Assembly (NCBI RefSeq): GCF_030064165.1
Contig: NZ_CP125947.1
Coordinates: forward strand, 5,146,001-5,210,000
Source: Comamonas resistens
GTDB taxonomy: Bacteria; Pseudomonadota; Gammaproteobacteria; Burkholderiales; Burkholderiaceae_C
Direction of reading: 5' to 3'
DNA: 64,000 nt
Position numbers and translations under genes: made by a program. Shown here one piece after another: positions 61,319-64,000 of the stretch. The stretch's first letter is position 1. Each line of letters starts with the position of its first letter. The notes beneath the pieces were generated by a model that was given only the letters and a program-made list of their open reading frames with translations, was not told the origin of the DNA and made no database searches.

Positions 61319-62032
61319 TCACTCCACGGTAAACCGCATGGAGCTACCGGCCAGTTCCACAATGTCTCCGTTGAGCAGCGGCACTGACAGAGGTCCGACG
61401 ATCTGACCATTGAGCTTGAGCGCCTCGCTTTCACCTTCCAGTTGGGTCAGTACAAAGCCATGGGGCTTTTGCGTGATGGAGGCAATGGCGACCCCTGGCT
61501 TGCCCAGAGTGGTGACAACCTTGTAGAGCGACACCTCCTTGCCAGCCATGCTGCCGCTCAGCATATGGATGACGGCGTGGCGATCAGGCAGGGAAGAAAC
61601 GGCGCCTTGGATGGTTGAAGCAAAGCTGGAGATCTCACCAAAGCCCGAAGGACTGGCCAGCTTGGTGTAATCGCTGTCCGGCCCCTCGGAAATATGAGCC
61701 AGGGCCTTGGCCGGTGATGTCGTGGGCTTGGCCTTGCTCACCTGCGTATTGTCAAGAAAGCGGATCTTGTAGCGCCCGATATCCAGCAGATCACCGTGCA
61801 TCAGTTCCTGCTTCTGGATCGCACGGCCATTGACAAAAGTGCCGTTGGTGCTGTGCAGATCTTCGATGACCACCTTGCCGTCCAACATGGTGAGCACGGC
61901 ATGCTCGCCGCTGACGGCAAGGTTCTCAATCACGATGTCGTTGTATGGACGACGACCCAGCGTGGTGCGCTCCTTGGTGAGAGTCACTTCCTTGATGACG
62001 GCGCCGTCAATCGAGATGACCAAATTCGGCAT
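61319..62032 (-). CDS. FHA domain-containing protein
   Basis: A 237-aa cytoplasmic protein with an N-terminal forkhead-associated phosphothreonine-binding domain (residues ~1-95: LGRRPYNDIVIENLAVSGEHAVL, then STNGTFVNGRAIQK). A linker follows, and residues ~150-237 look like a second, degenerate FHA-type beta-sandwich (LGKPGVAIASITQKPHGFVLTQLEG, LLNGDIVELAG). FHA proteins read Ser/Thr phosphorylation; no kinase gene is nearby. The ATG at 62032 is chosen; the upstream extension has no homology. It lies between ssb and pilA on the same strand. Confidence 0.9.
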   Translation of the reverse strand: MPNLVISIDGAVIKEVTLTKERTTLGRRPYNDIVIENLAVSGEHAVLTMLDGKVVIEDLHSTNGTFVNGRAIQKQELMHGDLLDIGRYKIRFLDNTQVSKAKPTTSPAKALAHISEGPDSDYTKLASPSGFGEISSFASTIQGAVSSLPDRHAVIHMLSGSMAGKEVSLYKVVTTLGKPGVAIASITQKPHGFVLTQLEGESEALKLNGQIVGPLSVPLLNGDIVELAGSSMRFTVE

Positions 62033-62263
62033 GCTGGATGCTCCTGGGAAAAGGCCAAGATTGCTTGGCGGCACAGATCACGGATCCACCTTGTCAGCAC
62101 ATGGCAAGGCTTGACTTCAAATCGTAACATTGAGAAACATATCAAATACCCCAATGTATTTTACAAAGGCGATGAAGTTTGCAAATTTCAGTCATTTTTC
62201 TTGATCCTGCACAGGCCGAGCAAGACATGTGACAGACCTTCCCCGTGGTCAAAGACCTCGCTG

Positions 62264-62302
62264 AAACAAAAAAAGCCCGCGCTCTCTTTCGAAAGGCGGG
62301 CC
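62264..62302 (-). terminator. Intrinsic terminator of ssb
   Basis: Stem GCCCGC/GCGGGC with an inner TTTCGAAAG loop and a T7 exit on the minus strand, 25 bp past the ssb stop. The 295-bp gap 62033-62327 otherwise holds the FHA promoter region, with nothing else recognised. Confidence 0.88.
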
Positions 62303-62327
62303 GTGCATCAGAGCTTCAGGGCTGAGC

Positions 62328-62873
62328 TTAGAACGGAATATCGTCATCCATATCGTCAAAGCCCGAAGCCGCGCGCTGCGGAGGTGGCGACATGGGAGCA
62401 GGAGCGGGACGTGCAGCAGGCGCCGCCGGGCGCTGTTGCTGCATGGGGGCTGGGGCAGGTGCGCGGCGAGGTGCTTCATAGCTGGTTTCGCCATAACCGT
62501 CGTCGCCATAACCGCCTTGTGGCTGGCCGCCACCTTGGCGGCTGCCCAGCATTTGCATGGTATCGGCACGGATTTCGGTGGCGTAGCGCTCCTGGCCTGT
62601 GGCCTGATCGGTCCACTTGCGGGTGCGCAGGCTGCCTTCCACATAGACCTGGCTGCCCTTGCGCAGGTACTGGCCTGCGATCTCGGCAAGACGGCCGTTG
62701 AAAGTCACACGGTGCCACTCGGTGGCTTCGCGGTTTTCACCGGAATTCTTGTCGCGCCAGCGGTCAGTCGTGGCGATGGTCACATTGGCCACCTGATCAC
62801 CGCTGGGGAAGGTGCGCATTTCCGGGTCACGGCCCAGATTGCCGACGATGATGACTTTGTTGACGGATGCCAT
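62328..62873 (-). CDS. ssb: Single-stranded DNA-binding protein
   Basis: A 181-aa SSB: an N-terminal OB-fold (residues 1-110: [56 protein letters not shown]) then a Gly/Pro/Gln-rich disordered linker and the conserved acidic tip D-D-D-I-P-F that binds partner proteins. AAAAGG precedes the ATG at 62873. The MFS-ssb arrangement beside uvrA is common in Burkholderiales; uvrA would lie beyond the window. Confidence 0.97.
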   Translation of the reverse strand: MASVNKVIIVGNLGRDPEMRTFPSGDQVANVTIATTDRWRDKNSGENREATEWHRVTFNGRLAEIAGQYLRKGSQVYVEGSLRTRKWTDQATGQERYATEIRADTMQMLGSRQGGGQPQGGYGDDGYGETSYEAPRRAPAPAPMQQQRPAAPAARPAPAPMSPPPQRAASGFDDMDDDIPF

Positions 62874-62989
62874 AGATTTACCTTTTCAAAAAGTGGCCCG
62901 GGTATTCGCTATTAGTCCCAAGCCAATGGAGTGCGCATTTTGCCCCAAGCGGGCCGCGCAGCGTGCGAGATTTCCCTATATCCCGGCCA

Positions 62990-64000
62990 TCAGCCGTGAC
63001 GTCCTACAGGGCGCAGCGGCCAGGTCACCAACAGCCACACTGCCGTCAGTACCGCCGTCATGATGAACAGACCCGGGACGCCCGCAAATTTGGCCACTGC
63101 ACCGCCGATGGCACCGCCAGCAAACAGCCCCAGCGACTGCAGCGTGTTGTAGGCACCCAGGGCCGCCCCGCGCAAAGGCGCTGGGGCCATGCGCGAAACC
63201 AGGCTGGGCTGCGTTGCTTCCAGCGCGTTGAAGCCGCAGAAGAACAGAAACATCAGCAGCGCCATGCACCAGATGGTGGGAATGGTGCCACTGGCCGCCA
63301 GCATGCCCAGGCCGATCTGTACCACCAGCACCAGGACGATGGCACCCAGCAAGGCCTTGCGCAGCTTGCCCTTGCGTTCCATGGAAAACAGCATGCCCAT
63401 GGCCAGAAAGGACAGCAACACCGCCGGCAGATAGATATGCCAGTGCTGCTCCTTGACCAGCCCTGCCTGCACCAGCATGGCGGGCACAGCCACCCACATG
63501 GACATTTGCACCGTGTGCAGGATGAACACGCCGAAATTCAGACGCAGCAAATCCTTCTGGCCCAGCAGATCGCTGAATTTGCCCTTGGGCGCATTCACAT
63601 GCTGCTTTGGCTCGGGCGGCACCACCCACAGCACTACGGCAATTCCGGCCAGCGCCAGTGCACAGGTCAGTCCGAAGATGCCGGACAGGCCTATCCAGGC
63701 GTTGAGCAACGGCGCCAGCACCAGCGCCAGCGCAAACATCAGGCCGATGCTGCCGCCCACCATGGCCATGGCCTTGGTGCGTACGCCATCGCGTGTCAGA
63801 TCGGCCAGCAACGCAGTCACTGCCGCAGAGACTGCGCCCGCCCCCTGAATCGCACGGCCGACCATCAGGCCGGTCAGCGAATCGGCCATGGCCGCGATCA
63901 AGCTGCCTGCTGCAAACACCAGCAAACCCGCCACGATGACGCGCTTGCGGCCGATGCGGTCGGATGCCAGGCCGATGGGCAGCTGAAACACGGCCTGCGT
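62990..64000 (-). CDS. MFS transporter (5' end outside the window)
   Basis: At least 336 residues of a major facilitator transporter; the frame is still open at base 64000, so the first one or two helices are missing. The loop 2-3 motif is present (FQLPIGLASDRIGRKRVIV), then TM4-type GRAIQGAGAVSAAVTALLADLT, a central loop (EPKQHVNAPKGKFSDLL), and a second half of six helices. The Drug:H+ antiporter-1-like pattern suggests efflux, but the substrate is unknown. It is upstream of ssb on the same strand with 116 bp between them. Confidence 0.92.
   Translation of the reverse strand, partial: TQAVFQLPIGLASDRIGRKRVIVAGLLVFAAGSLIAAMADSLTGLMVGRAIQGAGAVSAAVTALLADLTRDGVRTKAMAMVGGSIGLMFALALVLAPLLNAWIGLSGIFGLTCALALAGIAVVLWVVPPEPKQHVNAPKGKFSDLLGQKDLLRLNFGVFILHTVQMSMWVAVPAMLVQAGLVKEQHWHIYLPAVLLSFLAMGMLFSMERKGKLRKALLGAIVLVLVVQIGLGMLAASGTIPTIWCMALLMFLFFCGFNALEATQPSLVSRMAPAPLRGAALGAYNTLQSLGLFAGGAIGGAVAKFAGVPGLFIMTAVLTAVWLLVTWPLRPVGRHG

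Noticed and set aside
61136..61387. 83-codon plus-strand frame over the pilA promoter
   Set aside because: It runs through the sigma-54 promoter and PilR-like sites and into the FHA gene antisense, with no recognisable protein features.

Overview
The window is chromosomal DNA from a Gram-negative betaproteobacterium of the Comamonadaceae, most likely Comamonas or a close relative. This follows from high GC, the protein families and gene orders (glnE divergent from yhdP, MFS-ssb, metX-metW, yajC-secD-secF) and intergenic repeats of a type I associate with this family. No lineage marker such as rRNA is present, so the genus is an inference. No rRNA, tRNA, CRISPR array, prophage or complete insertion sequence was found. 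Both edges cut genes: lptD on the left and an MFS transporter on the right.

Layout. 1-10.4 kb: lptD divergent from amgK, then rsmE and a degenerate SRAP protein, an alpha/beta hydrolase, an M20 peptidase, a diguanylate cyclase apparently frameshifted by an 11-bp tandem duplication, and metX-metW behind an unusual structured leader. 10.5-12.7 kb: a UPF0016 cation exporter behind a yybP-ykoY (manganese) riboswitch, and two tandem glycine-rich RRM proteins. 12.8-16.4 kb: the LPS operon kdsD-kdsC-lptC-SDR, and apt. 17-22.5 kb: a cyclic-nucleotide-binding protein, pgk, and def, a lipoprotein gene, fmt-azlC-azlD. 22.7-31.3 kb: a LysM protein and dprA, a DUF1631 protein, and yajC-secD-secF interrupted by a 272-bp MITE-like element. 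31.6-38.8 kb: a fused indolepyruvate ferredoxin oxidoreductase divergent from an Lrp-type regulator, a DUF4124 protein, mltA and an OmpA lipoprotein. 39-49.5 kb: the tightly overlapping operon yhdP-nitrilase-histidine kinase-response regulator, divergent from glnE. 49.9-57.9 kb: GST, purB, yaeQ, a DUF3717/DUF1289 protein, terC behind a second yybP-ykoY riboswitch, a small membrane protein, a BepA-like M48 protease and moaC. 58-62 kb: type IV pilin pilA with a sigma-54 promoter, followed by a serine beta-lactamase-fold hydrolase and an LtaS/EptA-like transferase, with an FHA protein upstream. 62.3-64 kb: ssb and an MFS transporter.

Themes. Envelope biogenesis dominates: LPS transport and Kdo synthesis, YhdP, MltA, AmgK, Sec, BepA-like protease, OmpA. 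Metal homeostasis appears twice under the same riboswitch class. The most interesting candidates are the pilA-hydrolase-transferase cluster (a possible pilin-modification cassette), the metX leader (an H-type pseudoknot overlapping an intrinsic terminator next to the start codon), the reversible-looking frameshift in the diguanylate cyclase, and three repeat families that supply terminators, a stop codon and part of a signal peptide.
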